Source: JALYOC01 sp036675345
Lineage (GTDB): Bacteria > Myxococcota > Myxococcia > Myxococcales > Myxococcaceae
DNA: 64,000 nucleotides
NCBI GenBank assembly: GCA_036675345.1
Contig: JAKFFE010000018.1
Location: 186,001-250,000, forward strand
Direction of reading: 5' to 3'
A program made the translations under genes and the position numbers. A model generated the notes under the pieces. The model was not told the origin of the DNA and ran no database searches. It was given only the letters and a program-made list of their open reading frames with translations. Positions 15,671 through 23,615 of the stretch are shown one piece after another (positions within the stretch are counted from its first letter, which is position 1; the number at the start of each line of letters is the position of its first letter).

Positions 15671-17089
15671 GTGGCGAAGCAGAGCGAGACGAAGTCCCTG
15701 TACATGATGACCCTGGGCTGCCCGAAGAACCGGGTGGACTCGGAGGTCATGCTGGGGACGCTGACCCAGCGCGGCTACCAGCTGGTGCAGGAGCCGGCAG
15801 GCGCGGACGTGATCGTGGTGAACACCTGCGCGTTCATCGGTCCCGCCAAGGAGGAGTCGGTGGACGCGGTGCTGGAGATGGCCGAGTTCAAGAAGTCCGG
15901 CCAGTGCGGCACCCTGGTGGTCACCGGCTGCCTCTCCCAGCGCTACGGCGCCGAGCTCTCCAAGGAGATGCCGGAGGTGGACCACTTCCTGGGGACCTCC
16001 GCCTACTTCCAGATCGGTGATCTGCTGGCCGCCGAGGCCTCGCCCCGTCAGGTGATCCCGGACCCGGACTACATCCACGACGCTGCGACCCCGAAGATCA
16101 ACACCTCGCCGGGGAACAGCGCGTATCTGAAGATCTCCGAAGGCTGCGACAACGCCTGCGCCTTCTGCATCATCCCCACCCTGCGCGGCGGGCAGCGGTC
16201 CCGGACCATCGCGGACATCGTGGCCGAGGCCAAGCAGCTGGCGGACCAGGGGGTGCAGGAGCTGAACCTGGTGGCCCAGGATCTGACCGCCTACGGTCAC
16301 GACCTGCCCGGCAAGCCGAAGCTGGCCCAACTGCTCCGGGAGCTGTGTCAGGTGGACGTGCGCTGGCTGCGGCTGCACTACGCCTACCCGCGGGTGTTCT
16401 CCGACGAGCTGATCGAGGTGATGGCCACCGAGAAGAAGGTGGCCAAGTACCTGGACATGCCGCTGCAACACGTCTCCGACCGGCTGCTGATGTCGATGAA
16501 GCGCGGCCGGGACTCCAAGTTCCTGCGCGAGCTGCTGGCCAAGCTGCGGGCCCGGGTCCCGGGGCTGGTGATGCGCACCTCCTTCATCGCCGGGCTGCCC
16601 GGAGAGACCGAGGAGGAGTTCGAGCAGCTCAAGGCGTTCCTGATCGAGCAGCGCTTCGAGCGGGTGGGCGTGTTCCAGTACTCCGACGAGGAGGGCACCG
16701 CGGCCTACGACCTGCAGCCCAAGGTCCCGCAGAAGACCATCGAGCGCCGGTGGCGGGAGCTGATGGCGGTGCAGAAGCGGATCAGCCGCGAGCAGAACAA
16801 GAAGTTCGTGGGCAAGCAGCTGGAGGTCCTGGTGGAGGGTCCCAGCCAGGAGTCGGAGCACCTGCTGGTAGGCCGCCACGAGGGCCAGGCCCCGGAGATC
16901 GACGGGCTGGTCTACATCAACGACGGGATGGCCTACCCGGGCGAGCTGGTCACGGTGGAGGTCACCGAGACCCACGACTACGACCTGGTGGCCAAGGTGA
17001 TCGACCGGCCGGATCCGAAGGAGCGGAAGCACAAGGTCCGCACCTCGATGCCGCTGCCGGTGGTCCCCACCATGTTGCCCCCGCGGTAG
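15671..17089 (+). CDS. rimO: Ribosomal protein S12 methylthiotransferase
   Basis: 472 aa, with a GTG start directly following the preceding stop. This radical SAM enzyme adds a methylthio group to the conserved aspartate of ribosomal protein S12. The N-terminal UPF0004 domain carries three cysteines for one Fe-S cluster (TLGCPKNRVDSE, VVNTCAF, VTGCLSQRYG). The radical SAM cysteines are Cys159, Cys163 and Cys166 in CDNACAFC. A C-terminal TRAM domain (about 400-460) follows. TLGCPKNRVDSE distinguishes RimO from MiaB. A strong terminator follows the gene. Confidence 0.95.
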   Translation: MAKQSETKSLYMMTLGCPKNRVDSEVMLGTLTQRGYQLVQEPAGADVIVVNTCAFIGPAKEESVDAVLEMAEFKKSGQCGTLVVTGCLSQRYGAELSKEMPEVDHFLGTSAYFQIGDLLAAEASPRQVIPDPDYIHDAATPKINTSPGNSAYLKISEGCDNACAFCIIPTLRGGQRSRTIADIVAEAKQLADQGVQELNLVAQDLTAYGHDLPGKPKLAQLLRELCQVDVRWLRLHYAYPRVFSDELIEVMATEKKVAKYLDMPLQHVSDRLLMSMKRGRDSKFLRELLAKLRARVPGLVMRTSFIAGLPGETEEEFEQLKAFLIEQRFERVGVFQYSDEEGTAAYDLQPKVPQKTIERRWRELMAVQKRISREQNKKFVGKQLEVLVEGPSQESEHLLVGRHEGQAPEIDGLVYINDGMAYPGELVTVEVTETHDYDLVAKVIDRPDPKERKHKVRTSMPLPVVPTMLPPR

Positions 17090-17113
17090 CGGTCGGCTCC
17101 GGCGGGCCAGGGA

Positions 17114-17146
17114 GGGGACTGGCTCCGCCGGTCCCCTTTTTCTTTG
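17114..17146 (+). terminator. Intrinsic terminator after rimO
   Basis: GGGGACTGG (17114-17122), loop CTCCG, CCGGTCCCC (17128-17136): a 9-bp stem with one G-U pair, followed directly by TTTTTCTTT. Ends the rnj-yajQ-rimO run. Confidence 0.85.
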
Positions 17147-17149
17147 TCC

Positions 17150-18649
17150 TCAGTCTTGCGGTTCCGGTTCGTCCGGCAGCGGGACCGGCGTCTGGCGGCG
17201 CAGCTCCTGGTCGCGGAAGCGACGGAACAGCTCCAGGTTCCGTTCGGTGGCGCCGGGCGCGCCCCCTCCCGGGGCGGTGGCGCAGGAGCAGACGATCCCC
17301 CTCCCCCGTGGGTGCAGGGCAAAGGCGCACTGGCCCGCGCACTGCGGATCCGCCCCCTCCTCGAACAGCACCGGGCGGATCCCCACCGCGGCCTGCAGCG
17401 CCACCCCGCAGGCCGGGAAGGCCTTGGTCAGCTCCGGCCAGGGCAGGGTCTCGGTGAGGCTGGCTCCGCGGTCGCTGGGAGGAAGGTTCACCCCCAGCTG
17501 GCAGGGCGCGCGCACCGGGGCGCCATCCGCATCCACCGCCTCCAGGTAGATCCGCCCCCCTTCGGGCAGGTCTCGCCACACGGTGACCGTGGCCCGAAGG
17601 CCCTCCGGGAGCGGCAGCGCCTGGAGGGAGAAGCAGCTCTCCTCGCGGGTGGTGCCCGCGGGTCCGCAGGTCCGCCGGCGGGGCTCTCCCCCCATCCTCG
17701 GCCGCCGGAGCACCATCACCTGGGCGGTGGGATCGATCGTGGTCTCGAATCTCCCCCATACATCCGGCCCCAGCAGCCCCACCGCCGAGGTCTGGGTCCA
17801 GGTCTCCAGCCCGTCCAGGGTGGGCTGGGCCAGGCTCAGCTCGGGGGAGAGCTGCAGCCGCTCCAAGGAGAAGGTGGAGAGGGTCTGCAGCTGACGCGCA
17901 GCGGGGGTGGGCAGGACCAGCCGCCGGGCGATCACCGCGTCGGACTCCATTCCCGCCGCCCGGGCCGGCGCCACCCCCAGCGCGGAGCGGGCCCGGGCGG
18001 TGGTGAGGATGAAGGTGGAGACCAGCTCCCGGCCGCCGGCCGCCTGGAGCTGGACCGGGACCAACAGCCGATCGGTGGAGGGGTCCTTGGTCAGGGGCAA
18101 CAGGTGGTGCTCGAAGCCATCCGGCGCGGGCAGCTGCCGATAATCCTCGCGGGTCCCGGGGGCCTGCAGGGTCAGCGTCCACCGCTGGGGATCAAAGTGA
18201 AGCGCGTAGGCGCCCAGCAGATCGCTGCCCAGGATCAGGCGGCAGCTGCTCCCGGAGATCACCGCCACTGGTCGGGAAGACAGCGCGCGGCCCTCCACCT
18301 CCGCCGCGGGGAGCGGCACCTCGGGCAGCGACTCCCACCCACCGTTCAGCCCCTGGACCCGGACGGTTCCCTTGGGCTCCGGCGGAGTGGCGAAACAACC
18401 GAGGGTGATCGCGGTCAGCGGGGAGGCCAGCTCCAGCTCCACCTGGGCCGGCTGCCCCAGCACCTTGCCGTCCAGCAACAGACGCAGGGTCGGGTCTCCG
18501 CGGAGTGGCGCGCTGAGCCCGACCAGCTCCAGCCGCGGAGGCGCGTCCGGGGTGGCGGCCCGGACGCAGCCTTGCAGCCCCGCCAGCGCGGCCAGCACCA
18601 GTCCTGGCCACCGCCTCACCCTCTTGCCTTCGACGATGCGGGGATCCAT
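17150..18649 (-). CDS. Retropepsin-like lipoprotein lacking the catalytic Asp
   Basis: 499 aa from the ATG at 18649, chosen for its lipoprotein signal (lipobox LAGLQGC). Two regions follow the layout of retropepsin/pepsin-like aspartyl protease domains: a strand LLLDGKVLGQPAQVELELAS and, twice, LLG-type loops followed by Asp/Pro and a strand (ILGSDLLGAYALHFDPQRW; LLGPDVWGRFETTIDP). The D-T/S-G catalytic motif expected after the first strand is replaced (ELASPLTA), so an active protease is unlikely. The C-terminal part is Cys-rich (CGPAG, CVALQAAV-type and CAGQC, CSCATA), probably disulfide-bonded in the periplasm. It lies 36 bp downstream of lolA and is probably co-transcribed. Confidence 0.6.
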   Translation of the reverse strand: MDPRIVEGKRVRRWPGLVLAALAGLQGCVRAATPDAPPRLELVGLSAPLRGDPTLRLLLDGKVLGQPAQVELELASPLTAITLGCFATPPEPKGTVRVQGLNGGWESLPEVPLPAAEVEGRALSSRPVAVISGSSCRLILGSDLLGAYALHFDPQRWTLTLQAPGTREDYRQLPAPDGFEHHLLPLTKDPSTDRLLVPVQLQAAGGRELVSTFILTTARARSALGVAPARAAGMESDAVIARRLVLPTPAARQLQTLSTFSLERLQLSPELSLAQPTLDGLETWTQTSAVGLLGPDVWGRFETTIDPTAQVMVLRRPRMGGEPRRRTCGPAGTTREESCFSLQALPLPEGLRATVTVWRDLPEGGRIYLEAVDADGAPVRAPCQLGVNLPPSDRGASLTETLPWPELTKAFPACGVALQAAVGIRPVLFEEGADPQCAGQCAFALHPRGRGIVCSCATAPGGGAPGATERNLELFRRFRDQELRRQTPVPLPDEPEPQD

Positions 18650-18685
18650 CCGACGATTAAACCCGGCCGGACGGGCCCGAGGCAC

Positions 18686-19495
18686 CTACTTCCGGGTCAT
18701 GTCGATCACCTGGGTGTTCGCCGGGGGCGCCAGCTTGAAGGCCGCGTCGGTGAGCCCGGTGTTGGTCTTCATGTCCAGGAAGGTGATCGCGTTCTGGCTG
18801 CCGTCGGGATCGATCACGATGCTGCGCCGCACCTGGGCGGTCTTGGGATCCACCTCCAGGCGGATCAGCTTGAAGCGCGGATCCGGCTTCTTGGGGGTCA
18901 GCTCCAGCAAGGTTCCCTGGCAGTCCTTGCAGGCCACCTTGGCGATCTGGAACTCGTCGGCCAGCTTGCCCTTCCCCCACAAGAAGGTGACCGACGCCGA
19001 GAGCTGGCTGGAGTCGAAGGTCCCCTTGGTGAGGGTCATCGCGGCGGGGTCGTAGGCGTAGACCTTGTCGTTGGAGAGCACGAAGGTCCGCGCCGACGGC
19101 TTGAGGTACTCCCAGCGCATCAGCCCCGGCTTCTTGAAGGCCACCGTCCCGGTGGAGGTCTGCTTCCGCTTGAAGGCCTGGTAGGTGTAGTCCTGCTGGA
19201 AGCGGGCGGTGAAGTCCTGGGTCTTCTCGTAGAAGCCCTGCATCCGCTCCACCAGCGCCTTCACGTCGGCCGCCATCTCCTGGGGCGCGGCAGCGGGCTG
19301 GGGAGTCGCGGGGGCGGTCTGGACCGGGCCCGGCTTGCTGGCCGCGGCGCCGCCACCGATCCCGCCGTCCTTGAGGACCACCTCCACCTTGCCGGTGGGG
19401 GCGCCGTGCACCTGCCCGCTCGCTACCCCAGCGTCCGAGGGAACGCCCCCCAGCGCCGCGATCACCGACATCGTCACCCAGTTCGCGATCATCAC
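18686..19495 (-). CDS. lolA: Outer-membrane lipoprotein carrier protein LolA
   Basis: 269 aa, longer than E. coli LolA because of a Pro/Ala-rich stretch (about residues 25-75) after the N-terminal signal. The family core is clear: a helix with VERMQGFYEKTQDFTARFQQ, then GTVAFKKPGLMRWEYLKPS, NDKVYAYDP and the later ITFLDMKTNTGL. LolA ferries lipoproteins across the periplasm to the outer membrane. That fits this window, which encodes about ten probable lipoproteins. The start may be the ATG at 19495 or the one three bases in. Gene order: divergent from nothing; trmH lies upstream on the same strand 46 bp away. Confidence 0.85.
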   Translation of the reverse strand: MMIANWVTMSVIAALGGVPSDAGVASGQVHGAPTGKVEVVLKDGGIGGGAAASKPGPVQTAPATPQPAAAPQEMAADVKALVERMQGFYEKTQDFTARFQQDYTYQAFKRKQTSTGTVAFKKPGLMRWEYLKPSARTFVLSNDKVYAYDPAAMTLTKGTFDSSQLSASVTFLWGKGKLADEFQIAKVACKDCQGTLLELTPKKPDPRFKLIRLEVDPKTAQVRRSIVIDPDGSQNAITFLDMKTNTGLTDAAFKLAPPANTQVIDMTRK

Positions 19496-19541
19496 CTGTG
19501 CACCTCCATGAGCCGTATGGACGCCGCCCGGAGGGCAGGAT

Positions 19542-20222
19542 TCAAGGCGTGTGGGTCTTGTAGATCTTCTTGCGCTGCTTCACCGACAGCATCTGGAAGC
19601 GCTGGGTCAGCGCCTCCCTCTCCGGCTCGCTCAGGTCCCCGTCCGGCCCCAGCTTGTCGGTGCGCCAGCCGATGGCCCGGCTGATGGTGGCGGAGACCGC
19701 GGCGGAGACGTTCAGGCTCTGGGAGAAGCCGCGCATCGGGATCCAGAACACCCCGTCCGCGCCCGCCAGGACCTCGTCGGAGACCCCGTAGCGCTCGTTG
19801 CCGAAGACCAGGGCGATCTTCTCATCGAAGCGCAGGTCGAACAGGCTGCTGGCGCCGGGGCGGATCCCGGAGACCCAGATCTTGTAGCCGCGGGAGTGCA
19901 GGTGCTCGCTGCAGGCGGCGAAGTCCTTGTGGATCCGGATGTCCAACCACTTGTCGCAGCCCTGGGTGACCCGGCCGTTGGGCTTGAAGCGGAACTCGGG
20001 GTGCTCGATCACGTGCACCTCCTGCAGGCCCATCGCCTCCGAGGTCCGCAGCACCGCGGCCATGTTGAAGGCGTCCTCCAAGCGGTCGAGGACGATCACC
20101 ACCGCGCGGGTGCGCTTGGCCACCACCTCGTCGATCCGCTCCTTGCGCGCGTCGAGGAGGAGCGAGTCGGGATCGAGTCGCTCATCCTCCACCGGCTCGT
20201 ACTTGGGTCCGCCCCCCGCCAT
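19542..20222 (-). CDS. trmH: TrmH-family tRNA/rRNA 2'-O-methyltransferase
   Basis: 226 aa, a SpoU-class (SPOUT) methyltransferase using SAM. Motif 1 is LEDAFNMAAVLRTSEAMG, motif 2 is IALVFGNERYGVS, and motif 3 is IPMRGFSQSLNVSAAVS. The arrangement and length resemble TrmH, which methylates the ribose of G18 in tRNA. The assignment among TrmH, RlmB and others is by resemblance only. The start codon overlaps the obgE stop (TGATG), so translation is coupled and it belongs to the rplU-rpmA-obgE cluster. Confidence 0.85.
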   Translation of the reverse strand: MAGGGPKYEPVEDERLDPDSLLLDARKERIDEVVAKRTRAVVIVLDRLEDAFNMAAVLRTSEAMGLQEVHVIEHPEFRFKPNGRVTQGCDKWLDIRIHKDFAACSEHLHSRGYKIWVSGIRPGASSLFDLRFDEKIALVFGNERYGVSDEVLAGADGVFWIPMRGFSQSLNVSAAVSATISRAIGWRTDKLGPDGDLSEPEREALTQRFQMLSVKQRKKIYKTHTP

Positions 20223-21787
20223 CAGCGGCTCCGCTTCCTGGCGGCGGCCGCTCCCTTCGCGGGCTGCTTCGAGGCGGCGGGCTTGCCGGTGGCGCTCTTG
20301 CCGACCGTCTTCGCCGCGCTCTTGCCGGCCTTCACCGGAGCCTTCGCCGAGCCCTTGCCGGCCTTCACCGACGCCTTCGGCGCGGTCTTGCCGGCCTTCA
20401 CCGGCGACTTCGCCGCGGTCTTGCCGGCCTTCACCGGCGACTTCGCCGCGCTCTTGCTGGCCTTCACTGGCACCTTCGGCGCGGTCTTGCCGGCCTTCAC
20501 CGGCGACTTCGCCGCGGTCTTGCCGGCCTTCACTGGCACCTTCGGAGCGGTCTTGCCGGCCTTGCCGATCGACTTCGCCGCGCTCTTGCCGGCCTTCACC
20601 GGCGCCTTCGCCGCGCTCTTGCCAGTCTGCACCGGCGCCTTCGCCGCGCTCTTACCAGCCTGCACCGGCGACTTCGCCGCGCTCTTGCCAGCCTGCACCG
20701 GCGGCTTCGCCGCGCTGCCGGCCCTGGCGTTCGACTTCCCGGCCTTCTTCGGGAGCTCCAGCCGCACCGCCTCGATTGCCTCCGGGCCGCCGAACAGGAT
20801 CTGCGCGGTCACGTCCAGCACCGCCTGCAGCCCCTCGCCGGTGGCGGAGGACAGCGGGAAGACTTTTAGCCCCCGCTCCGCCATCGCCTCCTTGAAGGCG
20901 GGGAGCCGCTCCTGGGCCACCGGGAGGTCCATCTTGGTGGCCACCACCACCTGCGGCTTGGTGGCCAGCTCCGGGCTGTACTTCTCCAGCTCCCGGTTGA
21001 TGATCTCGTAGTCGTGCAGCGGGGTTCGGTCCCCGCCCTCGTAGGCCAGGTCCACCATGTGGATCAGCACCCGGCAGCGCTCCACGTGCCGTAGGAACTG
21101 CATCCCCAGCCCGGTGCCGTCGCTGGCGCCTTCGATCAGCCCGGGGATGTCGGCCATCACGAAGGACAGGTTGTCCTTGTACTGGACCATCCCCAGGTTC
21201 GGGACCAGGGTGGTGAACGGGTAGTCGGCGATCTTCGGCCGGGCCCGGGAGACGCGGGACACCAGCGTGCTCTTGCCGGCGTTGGGGAAGCCCAGCAGGC
21301 CCACGTCGGCCAGCAGCTTCAGCTCCAAGAGCAGCAGCTTCTCCTCGCCCTGGGTGCCGTCCTGGGCAAAGCGCGGTGCCTGCCGGGTGGAGGTGGCGAA
21401 GTTCATGTTGCCCAACCCGCCCCGCCCTCCCCGGGCGGCCACGAACCGGCCGTCCGACTGGGAGAGGTCGCAGAGCAGGTCGCCGGTGTGGGCGTCCTTG
21501 ATCAGGGTCCCCACCGGAACGCGCAACACCATGTCCTCGGCCGCGCGACCGTTGCAGTCGTTGCCCAGGCCCCCCTCGCCGCTGCGGGCGCGGTGGTGCT
21601 GCTGGTAGCGGTAGTCCAGCAGCGTGGTCAGCTGCGGATCGGCCTCGAAGATCACCGAGCCTCCGTCGCCGCCGTCGCCCCCGCTGGGGCCACCCCGCTC
21701 GATGTACTTCTCCCGCCGAAAGGCGATGGCACCATTGCCGCCGTCGCCTGCCTTCACCTGGATCCGGACCTGATCGACAAACTTCAT
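20222..21787 (-). CDS. obgE: Obg-family GTPase with a histone-H1-like repeat tail
   Basis: 521 aa, well above the typical 340-430. The Obg fold occupies residues 1-158 (glycine-rich, with GGPSGGDGGDGGSVIF). The G domain follows with G1 GFPNAGKST (166-174), G3 DIPGLIEGA, G4 TKMD and G5 SSATGEG. In place of the usual C-terminal OCT domain, residues 358-489 are twelve 11-residue repeats of the type SAAK(S/A)PVKAGK and a partial one, ending in KRSR. Obg GTPases act in 50S ribosome assembly and stress signalling. The lysine-rich tail could bind RNA, DNA or ribosomes; this is inference. The gene follows rplU and rpmA, the usual order. Confidence 0.93.
   Translation of the reverse strand: MKFVDQVRIQVKAGDGGNGAIAFRREKYIERGGPSGGDGGDGGSVIFEADPQLTTLLDYRYQQHHRARSGEGGLGNDCNGRAAEDMVLRVPVGTLIKDAHTGDLLCDLSQSDGRFVAARGGRGGLGNMNFATSTRQAPRFAQDGTQGEEKLLLLELKLLADVGLLGFPNAGKSTLVSRVSRARPKIADYPFTTLVPNLGMVQYKDNLSFVMADIPGLIEGASDGTGLGMQFLRHVERCRVLIHMVDLAYEGGDRTPLHDYEIINRELEKYSPELATKPQVVVATKMDLPVAQERLPAFKEAMAERGLKVFPLSSATGEGLQAVLDVTAQILFGGPEAIEAVRLELPKKAGKSNARAGSAAKPPVQAGKSAAKSPVQAGKSAAKAPVQTGKSAAKAPVKAGKSAAKSIGKAGKTAPKVPVKAGKTAAKSPVKAGKTAPKVPVKASKSAAKSPVKAGKTAAKSPVKAGKTAPKASVKAGKGSAKAPVKAGKSAAKTVGKSATGKPAASKQPAKGAAAARKRSR
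20321..20716 (-). repeat. 33-bp tandem repeats in the obgE 3' end
   Basis: Twelve consecutive 33-bp units coding for 11 residues, of the type S/T-A-A/P-K-x-P-V-K-A-G-K, in frame within obgE. Units are similar but not identical at the DNA level. A partial thirteenth unit follows. Confidence 0.9.
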
Positions 21788-21850
21788 AGGGCGTAGAAAT
21801 GCAAAACGGGCCGCCCGGCGACCGCCTCTACCGAGGCGATCCGGGACGAC

Positions 21851-21883
21851 CCGTCTCGAAAGCCGCTGCGGTTCCCGAGACGG
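21851..21883 (-). terminator. Hairpin between rpmA and obgE
   Basis: CCGTCTCG (21851-21858) / CGAGACGG (21876-21883), a perfect 8-bp stem with a smaller CCGC/GCGG-like stem inside the loop. On the minus strand, the direction of the operon, a second GC hairpin with TTTTG follows near 21803-21815. The pair could be an attenuator lowering obgE expression relative to the ribosomal proteins, or a processing site. Confidence 0.45.
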
Positions 21884-21901
21884 AAACCGCGGCGAGCGAG
21901 T

Positions 21902-22177
21902 TTAGGCCTGGGCCTGGGCAGCCTCGGCCGGGTAGACCGAGACCTTCTTGCGATCGCGGCCGTAGCGCTCGTACTTCACGACGCCGTCGACCGTAGAAAA
22001 CAGGGTGAAATCGCGGCCCAACTTCACGTTGTTGCCGGGGTGGATCAGGGTGCCCACCTGACGAACGAGGATGCTGCCGGCAGAGACTTCCTGGCCGCCA
22101 AACACCTTTACGCCCCGGTGTTGTCCCGGAGAGTCACGCCCGTTGCGCGATGAGCCTTGTCCTTTTTTGTGAGCCAT
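21902..22177 (-). CDS. rpmA: 50S ribosomal protein L27
   Basis: 91 aa. MAHKKGQGSSRNGRDSPG is the conserved L27 N-terminus that reaches the peptidyl transferase centre; no cleaved N-terminal extension is present. A later IHPGNNVKLGRDFTLF segment is also typical. It is 33 bp behind rplU and upstream of obgE, the classic arrangement. Confidence 0.97.
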   Translation of the reverse strand: MAHKKGQGSSRNGRDSPGQHRGVKVFGGQEVSAGSILVRQVGTLIHPGNNVKLGRDFTLFSTVDGVVKYERYGRDRKKVSVYPAEAAQAQA

Positions 22178-22210
22178 GGTCGCTAGTTCTCCAAAAAGCT
22201 GGGGTGCGGC

Positions 22211-22519
22211 TTAGCCGCTGATGGAGGTGACCTTCACCTCGGTAAACGGCTGGCGGTGACCACGGCGCCGGGTCCAGCCCTCCTTCTCCTTGCGGAAATG
22301 GAGGACCTTGCGGTGCTTGTCCTGGCGCAGGATCTTGCCCACGACCTTCGCGCCGCTGACCAGCGGGCGACCGATCTTGGGCTGCTCGGCGCCACCGACC
22401 ATCAGCACCTCATTGAACGTGACGTCGGCGCCGGCGTCGCCCGTGATCTTCTCGATCCGGAGGACGTCGCCCTCGTTCACCCGATACTGCTTTCCGCCCG
22501 TGCGAATCACTGCGTACAT
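22211..22519 (-). CDS. rplU: 50S ribosomal protein L21
   Basis: 102 aa. MYAVIRTGGKQYRVNEGD at the N-terminus and the GHRQPFTEVKV segment at the C-terminus are diagnostic. First gene of the rplU-rpmA-obgE-trmH operon on the minus strand. Confidence 0.97.
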   Translation of the reverse strand: MYAVIRTGGKQYRVNEGDVLRIEKITGDAGADVTFNEVLMVGGAEQPKIGRPLVSGAKVVGKILRQDKHRKVLHFRKEKEGWTRRRGHRQPFTEVKVTSISG

Positions 22520-22641
22520 CGAAGACCTCGAAGGCTTTGCGTTCTGAAACGCGGACTTCCCGGCGCAAATTTCGGGATGGGGATCCCTATAAGCGCCAAG
22601 GGCCGGCGGATCTATGGGAGTTCAGGGGGGGAGTCAAGACG

Positions 22642-22674
22642 TCCGACAGCCTCCCCGTGGATCAGACTGTCGGA
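22642..22674. repeat. Perfect inverted repeat between rplU and a lipoprotein gene
   Basis: TCCGACAG (22642-22649) / CTGTCGGA (22667-22674) with a 17-base centre, about 30 bp after the stop of the lipoprotein gene at 22705. Without a T-tract on the minus side it is an uncertain terminator; an operator for rplU is also conceivable. Confidence 0.4.
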
Positions 22675-22704
22675 TCAGGATTTCTTGAAAAGCAGCCAGG
22701 CAGG

Positions 22705-23058
22705 CTAGCGCTTCTCCAGCTCGTAGACGTGCTCGGGCTTGTACTTCATCGCCCACAGCCAGGGCCACAGGCCACACAGGAACCCGGCGATCGCGGGACC
22801 GGCGTCAATCTCCTCGGAGCGGGAGATCACGGTGTTGTACTCGGCGTACCCCTCCTTCACCAGACGGACGGTGGTGGAGGAGCCGACGATCTTGGTGTCG
22901 GTCAGGGTGTAGGGGGTCACTCCCACCGACTCCCCGTTGAGGTAGACCTTGGCCCCCTCTGGCTTGCTGCGGATCACGGTGCTGGCGGTGCAGCCGCTGG
23001 CCAGGGCCAGGACGGTCACCACCGAAGTGAGCTTCACGAAAGAAGAGGGAGAGCGCAT
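22705..23058 (-). CDS. PEGA-domain lipoprotein (paralogue A)
   Basis: 117 aa. The signal peptide ends in the lipobox LASGC. A PEGA-like domain follows: STVIRSKPEGAKVYLNGESVGVTPYTLTDTKI, with VRLVKEGYAEYNTVISR. The C-terminus is a short hydrophobic tail (IAGFLCGLWPWLWAMKYKPEHVYEL), which may insert in a membrane. It is clearly homologous to the next gene upstream (23107) and lies 48 bp behind it, so the two arose by tandem duplication and are probably one operon. The function is unknown. Confidence 0.75.
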   Translation of the reverse strand: MRSPSSFVKLTSVVTVLALASGCTASTVIRSKPEGAKVYLNGESVGVTPYTLTDTKIVGSSTTVRLVKEGYAEYNTVISRSEEIDAGPAIAGFLCGLWPWLWAMKYKPEHVYELEKR

Positions 23059-23106
23059 GGGCGCGTTTTCTAGGCGGTCCCCGCGAAGGGCGTCAACAAA
23101 ACTTCA

Positions 23107-23562
23107 CTACAGCGGCGGATCCCCCGGCTGGACCCAATCGGAAGGGGGAAGCTCCCCCGGGGCCCGCGGGCCGGAAGGAGCGGCCTCGCCCCCTGCCCCG
23201 GTCGCTGGATCCAGCACGTACAGCCGCTCCGACTTGTAGCCGAACATCCACAGATAGGGGACCAGGCAGCAGGAGCCGAAGACACAGGCGGCGGGGTTGA
23301 GCTGCTCGTCCCGGCGCAGGGTGGTGACGAACTCCTGGTAGCCGGGCTTGGTGAGCCGGATCGCGGTGGTGCTGAAGGCGACCTTGGAGTCCTGGTGGGT
23401 GTAGGGGGTCACCCCCACGAAGGCCCCGTCCACCGAGACCCGGGCCCCGGAGGGGCTGCTGCGGATCAGGGTACGGCTGGCGCAGCCGGCGAGGAGCAGC
23501 AGACCCAGGGAGAGGACGCGAAGCACCCGGTAGGCATAAGGAAGCAGGCGGCCTCCCGTCAA
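23107..23562 (-). CDS. PEGA-domain lipoprotein (paralogue B)
   Basis: 151 aa. The lipobox is LLAGC, then RTLIRSSPSGARVSVDGAFVGVTPYTHQDSK, with IRLTKPGYQEFVTTLRRDEQLNP. The pattern matches that of paralogue A residue for residue in many places, including the hydrophobic VFGSCCLVPYLWMFGYKSERLYVLD. It has an extra Pro/Gly-rich C-terminal tail. It is divergent from the oxygenase gene at 23616 with about 53 bp between starts. Confidence 0.75.
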   Translation of the reverse strand: MTGGRLLPYAYRVLRVLSLGLLLLAGCASRTLIRSSPSGARVSVDGAFVGVTPYTHQDSKVAFSTTAIRLTKPGYQEFVTTLRRDEQLNPAACVFGSCCLVPYLWMFGYKSERLYVLDPATGAGGEAAPSGPRAPGELPPSDWVQPGDPPL

Positions 23563-23615
23563 TGTGTGAACCGAAGGTGGAACCGCGCGCGCGGCCCGCT
23601 ACCATCCACCGCACC

